DNA from: Actinomycetes bacterium
GTDB taxonomy: Bacteria; Actinomycetota; Thermoleophilia; BMS3ABIN01
Assembly: GCA_021791195.1 (NCBI GenBank)
Contig: JAJYXB010000024.1
Location: forward strand, 47,681 to 111,680
Length of the DNA: 64,000 nucleotides
Direction: 5' to 3'
Shown piece by piece: positions 9,158-18,229 of this stretch. Below the pieces are notes generated by a model, which was not told where the DNA came from, made no database searches, and saw only the letters and a program-made list of their open reading frames with translations. Position 1 is the stretch's first letter. Every line of letters starts with the position of its first letter. Position numbers and translations under genes: made by a program.

Positions 9158-10157
9158 ACCAGCTCCCATCCATCCGCAGCCCGAGCTCAGACGCGATCCG
9201 ATCACGGGCGACTGGGTGATACTCGCCGCCGGCCGCGGCCGGCGTCCGCACGCCCCCGCCCCGTCCGGCAAAAAGGAGCAGCCATCTGAAGATTGTCCTT
9301 TCTGTCCCGGACGGGAAGACCGCACCCCGCCCGAGATATGCGCCATCCGCGAAGGCGGCGGCCGGGACTGTTCTGGCTGGAGCGTACGCACCATGCCCAA
9401 CAAGTTCCCCATCCTGGTCAGCGGCGCGCCCCGCGCCGGCTCCGAACGCACCATCTCTCCCGACCGCCGGCCCGCCACCGGCAGCAGCGAGGTGATCGTG
9501 GATTCGCCGGTCCACGGCAAAGCGCCCTGGGAAGTCGGTGCCGGCCAGGTGCAAGAGATGCTGGAGATGTACCGCGACCGCTTCTTAGCCCTGAAGGCGG
9601 AGGGTCGCACCAGTTACGTGCACATCATTCGCAATCATGGCGCCGCGGCCGCGTCATCGCTCGGACATCCGCACTCGCAGCTGTTCGGACTGCCGTTCAT
9701 CCCGCCGGTGATCGATGCCGAGCTCAATGGATTTGCCAGCGCCTATCCGGGCGAAGCCGGCTGCATCCTTTGTGATATCGTCCGCGACACGGAGGCAGAG
9801 GGAAGCCGGCTGGTTATGGCCACCGGCGGCTTTGTTGTTTTCAGCCCGTTCGCGGCACGATTGCCCTATGAAACGTGGATCGTTCCCCGGAGGCATCAGC
9901 CGCGGTTCGAGGACTGTGACCGGCTCGACGAGCTGTCAGAGGTGATGACCGAGGTGTTGCTACGCTACCGCGACCGGCTCGATGACCCGCCCCTCAACTA
10001 CTGGATCCACAGCTATCCGCTCCACGGAGAATCGCGTCCCTACCACTGGCACCTGGAGATCCTGCCGCGACTGACGGTGCCCGGCGGTCTGGAGCTTGGC
10101 GCAGACGTCTGGGTCAACATCGTGGCGCCGGAAGAAGCGGCGGCGCTGCTGCGCTAG
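9150..10157 (+). CDS. galT: Galactose-1-phosphate uridylyltransferase
   Basis: This 335-residue enzyme transfers UMP between UDP-glucose and galactose 1-phosphate (Leloir pathway) or acts on a related hexose/ADP substrate. Visible features are RRDPITGDWVILAAGR, the zinc-binding pair in CPFCPGRE, SEVIVDSP, and the nucleophile motif GHPHSQLFG, with a second HIT-like half ending in HWHLEILPRL. The GTG at 9150 is preferred: it overlaps the previous stop, and the Pro-rich start precedes the conserved domain directly. The frame is open much further upstream, but that part is an out-of-frame shadow of the 105-residue gene. Confidence 0.88.
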   Translation: MPEPAPIHPQPELRRDPITGDWVILAAGRGRRPHAPAPSGKKEQPSEDCPFCPGREDRTPPEICAIREGGGRDCSGWSVRTMPNKFPILVSGAPRAGSERTISPDRRPATGSSEVIVDSPVHGKAPWEVGAGQVQEMLEMYRDRFLALKAEGRTSYVHIIRNHGAAAASSLGHPHSQLFGLPFIPPVIDAELNGFASAYPGEAGCILCDIVRDTEAEGSRLVMATGGFVVFSPFAARLPYETWIVPRRHQPRFEDCDRLDELSEVMTEVLLRYRDRLDDPPLNYWIHSYPLHGESRPYHWHLEILPRLTVPGGLELGADVWVNIVAPEEAAALLR

Positions 10158-10162
10158 CGGGC

Positions 10163-10257
10163 TTATCCGCCGGTGGCAGTTCGCCGGAGAAGCCCTTGCC
10201 TTTACTTGCGCCCCAGGCTTCTCATGCGGGGTGGCCTTGCTGACCCAAGGCGGATAA
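10163..10257. other. Structured intergenic element of unknown type
   Basis: Between galT and selD lies a 95-base region with nested inverted repeats. The outer arms TTATCCGCC (10163-10171) and GGCGGATAA (10249-10257) pair perfectly. Inside them GAGAAGCC (10187-10194) and GGCTTCTC (10216-10223) pair perfectly. Two smaller stems are possible: GGC/GCC near 10175-10185 and GGGT/ACCC near 10228-10246. The result is a multi-branched fold. It could be a structured RNA in the selD leader or a small non-autonomous repeat. I do not recognise a known family and see no second copy in this window. Confidence 0.5.
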
Positions 10258-10310
10258 AACGGGGTCGAAGGTGGTAACATACCTGCGAGCAGAAGGAGGT
10301 GCAGAACCGC

Positions 10311-11372
10311 ATGAAAGCTGACAGGGAAATCCGGCTGACGCGGCTCGCGCATGGCTCCGGCTGAGCGTGTAAGCTGAGTCCGTCGGACTTGCAGGAAGTT
10401 CTTAAAATAATGCCGCCGCACCGGGACGCAAATATCCTCGGTGGATTCGACTCCGGTGAGGATTGTTCCATTTACCGCATCTCGGAAGACACGGCCATCG
10501 TGCAGACGGTCGATTATTTCACGCCAGTGGTGGACGATCCCTACCAGTACGGCGCCATCGCGGTGGCCAACGCGCTCAGCGACATCTACGCGATGGGCGC
10601 CAGGCCACTGTTCGCGCTGAATGTCGTCGGCTTTCACGCCAAAGGGCTGCCCCTGGAAATCCTCAAGCAGATCATGCGCGGCGGGCTGGAAAAGGCGCGG
10701 GAGGCCGGCATCGAGATCATCGGCGGCCACACCGTTGACGACCGCGAGCCCAAGTACGGAGTCGCGGTGACAGCGCTGGGAAATCCGGCGGACCTGGTTT
10801 ACAACTCTACCGCCCAGCCTGGCGACGTACTGTTCCTTACCAAACCGCTCGGACTGGGCATTCTCACCACGGGAATCAAGCGCGGCACCACCAGCCAGGC
10901 CGGCATCGACCGGGCGATCGAGGTCATGTCCCGGTTAAACTGCGACGCGTCTGAGGCGATGGTGAGCGTGGGCGTCAGCGCCTGCACTGACATCACCGGC
11001 TATGGTCTGCTGGGCCACATGGTCGAGATGACCCGCGGCAGTGGAGTCGGCGCCCGCATTCACGCGCGAGCGGTTCCCGTGATCCAGGCTGCGCGTGACA
11101 TGATCGGCGCGGACCTTGGCGCCGTGCCCGGCGGTTCCAGGAGAAACCTCGAATACGTCAAGCGGTATGTGAATTTCGACCCCGGCATCACGGAGGAGGA
11201 GCGGCTGATACTGGCCGACGCGCAAACGTCCGGTGGACTGCTGATCGCCTGCCCGGCGGAAAAGGCCGACCAGCTGGAACAGGCGCTGCGCCAGGCCGGC
11301 ACGATCACCGCGGCCCGCATCGGGATCATGGAAGCCGAGGACGATACCGGCCGCATCGACGTCGTCCCTTAA
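10311..11372 (+). CDS. selD: Selenide, water dikinase SelD, selenocysteine-containing (in-frame UGA)
   Basis: SelD makes selenophosphate from selenide and ATP for selenoprotein and selenouridine synthesis. The uninterrupted frame starts only at about 10389, but the ATG at 10311 has a strong AAGGAGGT site (10293-10300). Reading from it gives LTRLAHGSG-U-ACKLSPSDL, matching the catalytic loop of SelD, with TGA at 10362-10364 in place of the active-site Cys (residue 18) followed by the catalytic Lys21. Later motifs are GGFDSGEDCSIY, DYFTPVVDDP, VANALSDIYAMGA, GGHTVDD and DITGYGLLGH. Full length is 353 residues, normal for the family. A hairpin just after the UGA fits a bacterial SECIS. The genome should therefore also encode SelA, SelB and tRNA-Sec, none of which is in this window. 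Confidence 0.93.
10374..10394 (+). promoter_or_regulatory. Candidate bacterial SECIS hairpin in selD
   Basis: Downstream of the UGA at 10362-10364, CTG+AGTCC (10374-10381) pairs with GGACT+CAG (10385-10389 and 10392-10394), with a two-base bulge and a GTC apical loop. The loop begins 17 bases after the UGA and its first two bases are G and U, which is what SelB recognition of bacterial SECIS elements needs. The fold was found by eye. Confidence 0.6.
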
Positions 11373-11414
11373 AGCGGGCGTTTTTCCGCAGTGAGCGCAG
11401 CGGCAGGGCGGGCT

Positions 11415-14400
11415 TCAGGCGGCCCGGGGACGCTCTGTCCGCAGCACCGCCTGCAGCACTGCCTCGAACTCTTCCAGATTGAACGGCTTGGAAAGATAGG
11501 GCTTGCCGAGTTCGGTGAGATATCCCTGGGTGCTCGGGTTGATCGAATCACCGGAGATGAAGATGAACCGGTCGGTCATCGCCGGATCCATTTCGCGCAC
11601 AGCCTTGAACAGCGAGGGGCCGTCCATGCCGGGCATCTTGACGTCGCTGACAATGCAGTCAAATGCACGCTGCTTCAGCATCGTCAGCGCCGCCTTGCCG
11701 TCTTTGGCCGTTTCCACCTCGTGGCCGTTTCGCCGCAATGTTTCCGCCAGCACTTCGCGGATGCTGTTTTCGTCGTCGACCAGCAGCACTTTTCCGGTAA
11801 GGTGTTCCGGCCGCTGCGGCTCACGCTCGGGTGCGCCGGTCACCGCGACCGTCACCACCGGCAGCTCGACGACAATCGCCGCTCCGGGACCGGCGCCCGA
11901 CTCCACCCAGATGCGGCCGTCGTGTTCCTCGACGACGCCGTAGCAGACGCTGAGTCCGAGCCCGGTGCCCTTGCCTACGTCCTTGGTGGTAAAAAAGGGT
12001 TCGAAAATGCGGTCCTGCAACTCTTCCGGGATCCCCGGACCGTCGTCCGCAAAGACAACGCGGATGTTGCCCTGGGTTTTTCCGGTGGAAACCTTCAACG
12101 ATCCCGAGCCGCTGGTTTCCAGCATCGCCTGTTCAGCATTGGTGATCAGATTGAGAAAGGCCTGCTGTAGCTGGTGCGGGTCGGCCATCGTCTGCGGCAG
12201 ATCTTCGCCGAGACTGGTCTCGATCTGGATGTTGTTGACCCGCAAATCATAACTCTTCAGCTCCAGCGAATCCTTCACGACAGCATTAACGTCGACCGGG
12301 CTCCGTTCGGCCTTGTGCTTGCGAGCGAAAGATAGCAGATGCCGAACGATCCTGGTGGCGCGCTCGGCTTCACGGCGGATGGCCTCGGCGTCGCGCCTCA
12401 CGTTTTCATCGATGTCCTGCGATAGCAGCAGCTGCGAATAACCGATGACGCCCGTCAGCGGGTTGTTGATCTCGTGGGCGACGCCGGATACCAGCCGTCC
12501 GACCGCCACCATCTTCTCTGACTGCAGAAGTTGCTGGCGCATGCGTTTGGCCTCGGTGATGTCGCGCAGGAAATGAACCGCGCCCACGCTCCGGCCTTCG
12601 GCGTCGAACATCGTATCAACAGTAAGCTCGAGCACGCGCCCATCCGGCGTTTCCTGCTCGGCCTGCACGGGTCCGTCCCCCAGCGAAGCGCGGGACATGG
12701 GACAATCGCCTGGTTCATGCGAGGAGTCATGGATCACTTCGTAGCAACTCCGTCCCAGAAGGTCATTAATGGTTGCGCCAAACATCGCCGCGCCGGCGGC
12801 ATTCAGCCGCTTAATGTTGTGATTTTTGCCGACGATCACGATGCCTTCGGTGATGCTGTCAAAGGTTGCTTCCCATTCGGTCTTGGCACGAGAAACGTCT
12901 TCGAACAGCTGCTGGTTGGCGATCGCCAGCGCCACGTAGCTGGCGACCGGTTTCAGCTCTTCCAGATCCGCATCGCGGTAGGCATTTTTTTTCATGCTGG
13001 AGAGGTTCAGCGAGCCTATCACCTGCCCCTTGGCCACCACCGGCATCAAAAGCTGCGAACGGAATCCTTCGGCCGCCAGCTGCTCCTGTCCCAAGCTGAC
13101 GCTGCCGGCGGTGATATCCCCGGAAAAGTAGGGCTCACCCGACCTGATGACCATCCCGGGAAGCGATCCGGCAGCGGGGAATATCAGCTCTTCTTTCCAC
13201 TCCCGGGGACCTTTGCCGCTCTGGGCCAGGCGCCTGAGCATACCGCCACCAACGTCGATGGCAATGCTAAGCCGGTCAAAACCTACAAGCTTCCGTGTCT
13301 CGCTGATGAACTCATCGAATACCTCGTCCAGCTCCAGGCTTGATCCAAGCGCCGCCAGCAACCTGCTTCTGGCCAGTGCTTTCTCCGTATGCTGCAACGA
13401 CTCCTGATAAAGGATGGCATTGTCCAGAGCGGAGCCGACCTGCATCCCGGCCAGAGTCATCAGTCTCATGTCGTCCTCGGAAAACTCTCCCCGGCGGCTG
13501 GCGACCAGGGATATGACCCCCAGGTTCCTGTTCTTCGATTTTAGCGGCGCCCCCACGTATGAAAGCAGCCCGGCTTCGACAACCTCCGGTGTAACCGACT
13601 TCGAATCTCTCAGGTCGTTGTCAATCAGCGAGCTTTCTATTTCCAGGATGTGCTGGGGACAACCCTGTCCCGTGGGCAGGCGTTCCACCTTTGCCAGCAA
13701 ACTTTCGTCCATGCCCTTGGCGGCCGCAAGGACCAGGTCGCCGCTGACATCTTCCAGCAGATGGATGGTGGCGGCATCAGCCTGGCGCATCTCCAGCACC
13801 TTCTCCAGGGCGGAACGCATCATGGTCGCCGGATCCAGCGACTCGGACATCGCCTCGTTCATGCTGTTGAGGCTGGCCAGCTCCCGGCTGTGCCGTTCAA
13901 GATTGCGGTTGATACGCTGCAGCTCTGTAATATCATGCATGACTACCGTGCGGCCGCCTTCCTGTCCTTCATCATTAAGGATAGGCACTACTTCCACGCT
14001 GTAACAGCGGCCCCCGACTTCGATCTCCAGCTCCTGCACGGCGTTGCGGTGAAAGACCCCGCACCGCTCGCAGGCATCCCTTTTCTGCCGGAAAGTCCCC
14101 TGGATCCCGTTGGAGCAGTGCGTAGCACACATCAGCCAGCAGCGCTTGTCCTTGCTGTTGTAAGAAGGGCAATCCTGCTTTTCGCAGTTCCTGACTTCCC
14201 GGCAGCGGATCATTTCGGCAGGCTTTATGCTGTGCAGCAACGCCTTCTCCAGCTGCGGCACGCCAACCTCGGTGGTGCGTTCCAGCTCCAGCGCCGTTTT
14301 GCCCAGTGCTTTCTCCGCGGCGGGATTGACTGAAATGATCACGCCATCCCGGTCCGCAACCAGAATGCCGTCACCGATGCTCTGGTGTATCGACCGGATG

Positions 14401-15239
14401 CGCGCTTTCTCTTCCTCCAGCTGCGTAGTCCGCCTCAGCAGCGAGTCCGCCATGAAATTGAACGAATTGCCCAGCTGGGCCAGCTCATCATTCCCGCTGG
14501 CCACCGGTACCTGGCAGCCCAGATTTCCCCGGGACATTTCACGGGCGGCCGCCGACATCCGTTTGATCGGCACCAGCAGCCGCCGGCCGGAAATGCCGGC
14601 CACGACCAGGCCGATGAGAACGGCGGCGATCGAGCCGATCCAGCCCATCCGGGAGGCCGCATTTTCCGAGCGCGACTGGACAGCGGCGGTGTTGTTCAGA
14701 TCTTTCGTGTAGGCGCTGCTGATTTTTGACCGAAGGGCTAACATCTGGTCATACTGCCGCCGCAACTGCTCCTCCTGAGCGCCCAGATTGGAGCCGGGCT
14801 TGCCCGCTTGCGGGACAACGACGTTGAGGAACGTTGCCTGCGTCTGCTGGTGCAGGGCAGCGCACTGGCTGAGCCAGTTGCGTTCTTCGCCGGTGGCCGC
14901 CATCTTCTCGGCCTGATGATGGCTGTTGTCGACCGCGGCGGCGGCGGCGGTAAAGGCGGCGAGCGAAGCCTGGTGGTCCGTCACCCCTCTGTAGTGGTCC
15001 AGAAACAGCTCGTGCATGGCCAGCAGCTCCTGCTGCAGGCCATCCTTCATTTTGGCCAGATCGGCCAGCGCCAGGTTGCGATTCGCCAGATCCGCCTGGG
15101 TGCTGTTGGAGATAATCACATAACGATAAAAAAGCGCCAGCGGCAGAGAAAATACAAGCACGACCGCCAGGGCCGGGACTGCTATCTTCAGTCCCAGCCG
15201 GCTGCGAAAGACGCTCAGGAATTCTTTGACTCGGCTCAT
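11415..15239 (-). CDS. Hybrid sensor histidine kinase with HAMP, PAS, GAF and receiver domains
   Basis: A 1274-residue membrane sensor. Order: helix at about 17-38, extracytoplasmic domain of about 160 residues, helix at about 198-220, HAMP, PAS, two GAF domains (about 450-780), second PAS (about 790-900), HisKA with SGVAHEINNPLTG, HATPase with NLITNAEQAM, DDGPGIP and GKGTGLGLSV, and a C-terminal receiver with phosphoacceptor Asp in CIVSDVKMPGMDG. Between the first PAS and the GAFs lies a cysteine-rich stretch (about 340-395) including NCEKQDCPSY, CWLMCATHC and CERCGVF, which could bind metal or sense redox state. No output regulator lies beside it; it is convergent with selD. The stimulus is unknown. 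Confidence 0.88.
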   Translation of the reverse strand: MSRVKEFLSVFRSRLGLKIAVPALAVVLVFSLPLALFYRYVIISNSTQADLANRNLALADLAKMKDGLQQELLAMHELFLDHYRGVTDHQASLAAFTAAAAAVDNSHHQAEKMAATGEERNWLSQCAALHQQTQATFLNVVVPQAGKPGSNLGAQEEQLRRQYDQMLALRSKISSAYTKDLNNTAAVQSRSENAASRMGWIGSIAAVLIGLVVAGISGRRLLVPIKRMSAAAREMSRGNLGCQVPVASGNDELAQLGNSFNFMADSLLRRTTQLEEEKARIRSIHQSIGDGILVADRDGVIISVNPAAEKALGKTALELERTTEVGVPQLEKALLHSIKPAEMIRCREVRNCEKQDCPSYNSKDKRCWLMCATHCSNGIQGTFRQKRDACERCGVFHRNAVQELEIEVGGRCYSVEVVPILNDEGQEGGRTVVMHDITELQRINRNLERHSRELASLNSMNEAMSESLDPATMMRSALEKVLEMRQADAATIHLLEDVSGDLVLAAAKGMDESLLAKVERLPTGQGCPQHILEIESSLIDNDLRDSKSVTPEVVEAGLLSYVGAPLKSKNRNLGVISLVASRRGEFSEDDMRLMTLAGMQVGSALDNAILYQESLQHTEKALARSRLLAALGSSLELDEVFDEFISETRKLVGFDRLSIAIDVGGGMLRRLAQSGKGPREWKEELIFPAAGSLPGMVIRSGEPYFSGDITAGSVSLGQEQLAAEGFRSQLLMPVVAKGQVIGSLNLSSMKKNAYRDADLEELKPVASYVALAIANQQLFEDVSRAKTEWEATFDSITEGIVIVGKNHNIKRLNAAGAAMFGATINDLLGRSCYEVIHDSSHEPGDCPMSRASLGDGPVQAEQETPDGRVLELTVDTMFDAEGRSVGAVHFLRDITEAKRMRQQLLQSEKMVAVGRLVSGVAHEINNPLTGVIGYSQLLLSQDIDENVRRDAEAIRREAERATRIVRHLLSFARKHKAERSPVDVNAVVKDSLELKSYDLRVNNIQIETSLGEDLPQTMADPHQLQQAFLNLITNAEQAMLETSGSGSLKVSTGKTQGNIRVVFADDGPGIPEELQDRIFEPFFTTKDVGKGTGLGLSVCYGVVEEHDGRIWVESGAGPGAAIVVELPVVTVAVTGAPEREPQRPEHLTGKVLLVDDENSIREVLAETLRRNGHEVETAKDGKAALTMLKQRAFDCIVSDVKMPGMDGPSLFKAVREMDPAMTDRFIFISGDSINPSTQGYLTELGKPYLSKPFNLEEFEAVLQAVLRTERPRAA

Positions 15240-15619
15240 CGCACGGATCTCAACATGTGGCTCCCGCCGTTTGTCGCCAGCTCAGCTGTTCTGCTCGGCT
15301 GCCTACCCTTTCCTATCGACCCGCAGGTGCGGACCTTTATTTGCGTTGGCGGCAATCAGTCTGAAACCGGGGGGAACAGGTGAATAAATTTTCGTCAGGC
15401 TCCCCGAAACCCGCCCTTAGCATGTGGCGAAAGTCACAATCATCTTCATATTAAACCTTCCTAATATCATTAACAATATTAGGAAGTCGCCCGGCCGGAG
15501 AAAGTGACCGCAGAGGAGGGCTTGGTCAAAGAAGGGACCGCTGATCGGAGAGCGGCGGTCGTTCGGGGAGAGGCGGTCATTCGGAAAGACGGCCAGCGGA
15601 GGAGAGGCGCCCTGCCGCC
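15240..15619. other. 380-base intergenic region upstream of the histidine kinase
   Basis: No gene is seen. The part next to the kinase start (about 15270-15380) is GC-rich and could fold on the minus strand into short hairpins, for example CCGC/GCGG around ACCT near 15328-15340. An 11-bp perfect inverted repeat sits in its AT-rich middle (separate entry). Bases 15545-15590 hold two imperfect direct copies of a GCGGTCNTTCGG unit. The proA stop is at the right edge. Confidence 0.5.
15457..15486. repeat. 11-bp perfect inverted repeat (possible operator)
   Basis: CTTCCTAATAT (15457-15467) and ATATTAGGAAG (15476-15486) are perfect reverse complements separated by 8 bases. The element is AT-rich in a GC-rich background and lacks a T-run, so it looks more like a protein-binding site for the kinase promoter than a terminator. 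Confidence 0.55.
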
Positions 15620-16870
15620 TTATTCCCGGATCTGACCCGAGCCGCGGACGACGTAGCGCGTGCTTGTCATCTCCTCGATGCCCATGGGACCGCGGGGGTA
15701 CACGCGGTCGGTGTTGATGCCGCTGGCCGGGCCGATGCCGAAAGGCAGGCCGTCGGTCAGCCGGGTGGAAGCATTCCAGTACGTGGCGGCACTGTCGATC
15801 ATGCTCAGAAAGCGCTCGGCCGTCAGCGAGTCTTCAGTGACAATAGCGTCCGCGAGCCCGGAGTGGTACCGGCGGATGTGGGCAATGGCCTCGTCAAAGC
15901 CGGACACGACCTTGAGCGACAGGATCAGGTCGAGGTATTCAGTATCCCAGTCGGCCTCGGTAGCGGCAGCCCAGGTGGAAACGGTCTGCCGCGCCCGTTC
16001 GTCCGCACGCACCTCGACGCCGGCGGCACCCAGGCTTTCGGCCAGAAGCGGCAGGACGGCGTCCGCGACCGATTCGTCGACCAGAACCGTCTCCACCGAA
16101 TTGCACGTGCTGGGACGGTTCGCTTTGGCGTTGAGCACGATTCTTGCCGCCATCTGCGGGTCTGCCCGCGACTCCACGTAGATGTGACAGAGGCCGCGGT
16201 AGTGCTTCATCACCGGTATCTTTGATTTCTCCGTCACCGCCTGGATCAGGCGGTGGCTGCCGCGGGCGATGACCAGATCGACAAGGCCGGCCAGGCCGAG
16301 CAGTTCGTCGACCGCAGCGCGGTCGGTGGTCTCGACGAATTGAATCGCGCCCGCGGGCATGCCCTCTCTCTCGCCGGCTTCGTGCATCAGCCGGGCAAGC
16401 ACCCGGTTGGAATGGATTGCTTCCGAGCCGCCACGGAGAATGATGCAGTTGCCGGCCTTGATGCACAGCGCGGCGGTGTCGGTAGTTACATTCGGCCGCG
16501 ACTCGTAGATGATGGCGATAACGCCGATGGGCGAGCGCACCTGGCTCATCCGCATGCCGTTAGGGGCATCCCAGGCGCGGACGACAGTCCCTACCGGATC
16601 TTCGACAGCGGCGACGGCCCTCATATTGGCTGCCATCAGGCCAACGCGGGCGCGGTCGAGCATCAGCCGGTCGAGCATCGCCGGCGACAGCCCCTTGGCC
16701 TGGCCCGCTCCCAGGTCCTTGGCGTTGGCCTCCTCGATCTCCGCCAGGTTCTGCTCCAAAGCGCCGGCCATCGCCAGTAACGCCGCGTTCTTTTTTGCCG
16801 ATGGCAGGACTGACAGCTCGTGGAGAGCCTGACGCGCCGCCTGTGCTTTTTCAATTACCGATTCCGCCAT
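15620..16870 (-). CDS. proA: Gamma-glutamyl phosphate reductase (proline biosynthesis)
   Basis: ProA reduces gamma-glutamyl phosphate to glutamate semialdehyde with NADPH, the second step of proline synthesis. The 416-residue aldehyde-dehydrogenase-fold protein has the family's VGTVVRAWDAPNGM, SPIGVIAIIYESRPNVT and the catalytic Cys in RPSTCNSVETV. I start at 16870, where MAESVIEKAQ begins after a GAGTGAGGAAG site; the frame extends 22 codons further upstream without family similarity. proB is not adjacent. An AT-rich stretch containing TATAAT on the minus strand (about 16934-16950) is a plausible -10 region. Confidence 0.92.
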   Translation of the reverse strand: MAESVIEKAQAARQALHELSVLPSAKKNAALLAMAGALEQNLAEIEEANAKDLGAGQAKGLSPAMLDRLMLDRARVGLMAANMRAVAAVEDPVGTVVRAWDAPNGMRMSQVRSPIGVIAIIYESRPNVTTDTAALCIKAGNCIILRGGSEAIHSNRVLARLMHEAGEREGMPAGAIQFVETTDRAAVDELLGLAGLVDLVIARGSHRLIQAVTEKSKIPVMKHYRGLCHIYVESRADPQMAARIVLNAKANRPSTCNSVETVLVDESVADAVLPLLAESLGAAGVEVRADERARQTVSTWAAATEADWDTEYLDLILSLKVVSGFDEAIAHIRRYHSGLADAIVTEDSLTAERFLSMIDSAATYWNASTRLTDGLPFGIGPASGINTDRVYPRGPMGIEEMTSTRYVVRGSGQIRE

Positions 16871-16967
16871 CTTCCTCACTCCCGGACACCATCCCGGCAA
16901 CCGGGCGCGCCGGTTTAGCCTTGGATGAACCCGCATATTATATATAAAATGCGTCGCCGGCCGTTGG

Positions 16968-16988
16968 ATTTTATCCTATGGATAAAAT
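16968..16988. promoter_or_regulatory. Palindrome between proA and the aldolase gene
   Basis: ATTTTATCC (16968-16976) and GGATAAAAT (16980-16988) form a perfect 9-bp inverted repeat with a 3-base centre. It sits in the divergent intergenic region between proA (minus) and the class I aldolase gene (plus), so it could be an operator for either or both. No protein is known for it. Confidence 0.45.
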
Positions 16989-17112
16989 ATCCTTATTGGC
17001 GTCCGGAATAACATGGGCGGCGGCGCCAGGGGGTTTGCGCCAGGCCGCTGTCAGGTCCGGTGCGAAGTCACCGGCAAGTCAACAGATCTGGGTTTGTGAA
17101 AGGAGTTCGGCT

Positions 17113-18069
17113 ATGGCAGACGGATTGGACGTACGGATACCTCTCGACGTTCCGCACGCGAAGCGGGACGAGTACGCGCAGAACTACACGGCCATGACCA
17201 AGGGCACCGGCAGGCTGATGCTCTTTGCCGGCGACCAGAAGGTGGAGCACCTCAACAAGGACTTCGTCGGCCAGTACGAGCTGGGGCAGATACCGGAAGA
17301 CGATGCCGACCCGGAGCACATGTTCCGCATCGCCCGGCAGAGCACCATCGGTGTGTACGCGACCCAGATCGGCATGATCGCCCGCTATGGCAACGACTAC
17401 CGCGAAGTCGACTATCTTGTCAAAGTGAACTCGAAGACCAACCTGGTGAAGACCGCTACCATGGATCCGTTCAGCAATCTCTGGCTTGATGTTGACAGGG
17501 TGGCAGAATTCAAACAGGATTCGGGGCTCAACATCCGCGCCGTCGGCTACACCATCTACCTGGGCAGCACCTTCGAGCCACAGATGCTGGAACAGGCGGC
17601 CCGCGTGGTCAACGATTCCCACCGGCACGGACTGCCGACAGTGCTTTGGATCTATCCGCGCGGGAAAGACGTCGCCGATGAGAAGGATCCGCATCTGATC
17701 GCGGGCGCCTGCGGCGTGGCGCTCACGCTCGGCTCGGATTTCGTCAAGGTCAATTATCCGAAGGCGGAAGGCCAGGAATCGAGCGAAATCTTCAAGGAGG
17801 CCGTAGTAGCGGCAGGCCGCACGGGAGTGGTGGCCGCCGGCGGCTCTTCCACTGACGCGCGCACCTTCCTGCAGCGGCTGCACGACCAGATCCACGTCAG
17901 CGGCGCCATCGGCAACGCCACCGGCCGCAACATCCACCAGAAGCCGCTGGAGGAAGCGGTCAGGATGTGCGACGCGATCTCTGCAATCACCCTGGCCGAT
18001 TACCCGGTCGAGGAAGCGCTGAAGGTCTACGAGGGCAGCGAGTGCCTCGACTTCAAGACGCCGGTCTAG
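17113..18069 (+). CDS. Class I fructose-bisphosphate aldolase, archaeal (DhnA/FbaB) type
   Basis: This 318-residue TIM-barrel protein belongs to the DeoC/LacD-like archaeal-type class I aldolases, which cleave or form fructose 1,6-bisphosphate through a Schiff-base Lys. Recognisable parts are FAGDQKVEHLN near the N-terminus, the Lys-containing SDFVKVNYPK strand, and the phosphate-binding VAAGGSSTDARTF and AIGNATGRNIHQ loops. The start ATG at 17113 follows AAAGGAG; the open frame continues upstream but is not family-like. In anaerobes this enzyme usually works in glycolysis or gluconeogenesis. Confidence 0.82.
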   Translation: MADGLDVRIPLDVPHAKRDEYAQNYTAMTKGTGRLMLFAGDQKVEHLNKDFVGQYELGQIPEDDADPEHMFRIARQSTIGVYATQIGMIARYGNDYREVDYLVKVNSKTNLVKTATMDPFSNLWLDVDRVAEFKQDSGLNIRAVGYTIYLGSTFEPQMLEQAARVVNDSHRHGLPTVLWIYPRGKDVADEKDPHLIAGACGVALTLGSDFVKVNYPKAEGQESSEIFKEAVVAAGRTGVVAAGGSSTDARTFLQRLHDQIHVSGAIGNATGRNIHQKPLEEAVRMCDAISAITLADYPVEEALKVYEGSECLDFKTPV

Positions 18070-18229
18070 AACTGCGGCCGTGGATCGCCCGCGGCCTCCG
18101 GCAAGATGATATCGAGCGGCCCTGCGAGAAAGCGGGGCCGTTCCGTTTGTATTCAGCGAGAGAGTTTCCCGGCCGCGCCGTCGGACGCCATGTCGCCGCC
18201 ATCGATTCGGGTCGGGTATACTTGGCACA

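Noticed and set aside
13650..14333. Plus-strand frame inside the histidine kinase
   Set aside because: Antisense shadow of the kinase's PAS/Cys region.
15270..15380. Possible cyclic-di-GMP-I riboswitch (CAACGCAAAT and GGGTAGGCAGCC-like pieces)
   Set aside because: Only fragments resemble the consensus; the conserved 5' half is not found, so no call is made without a covariance search.
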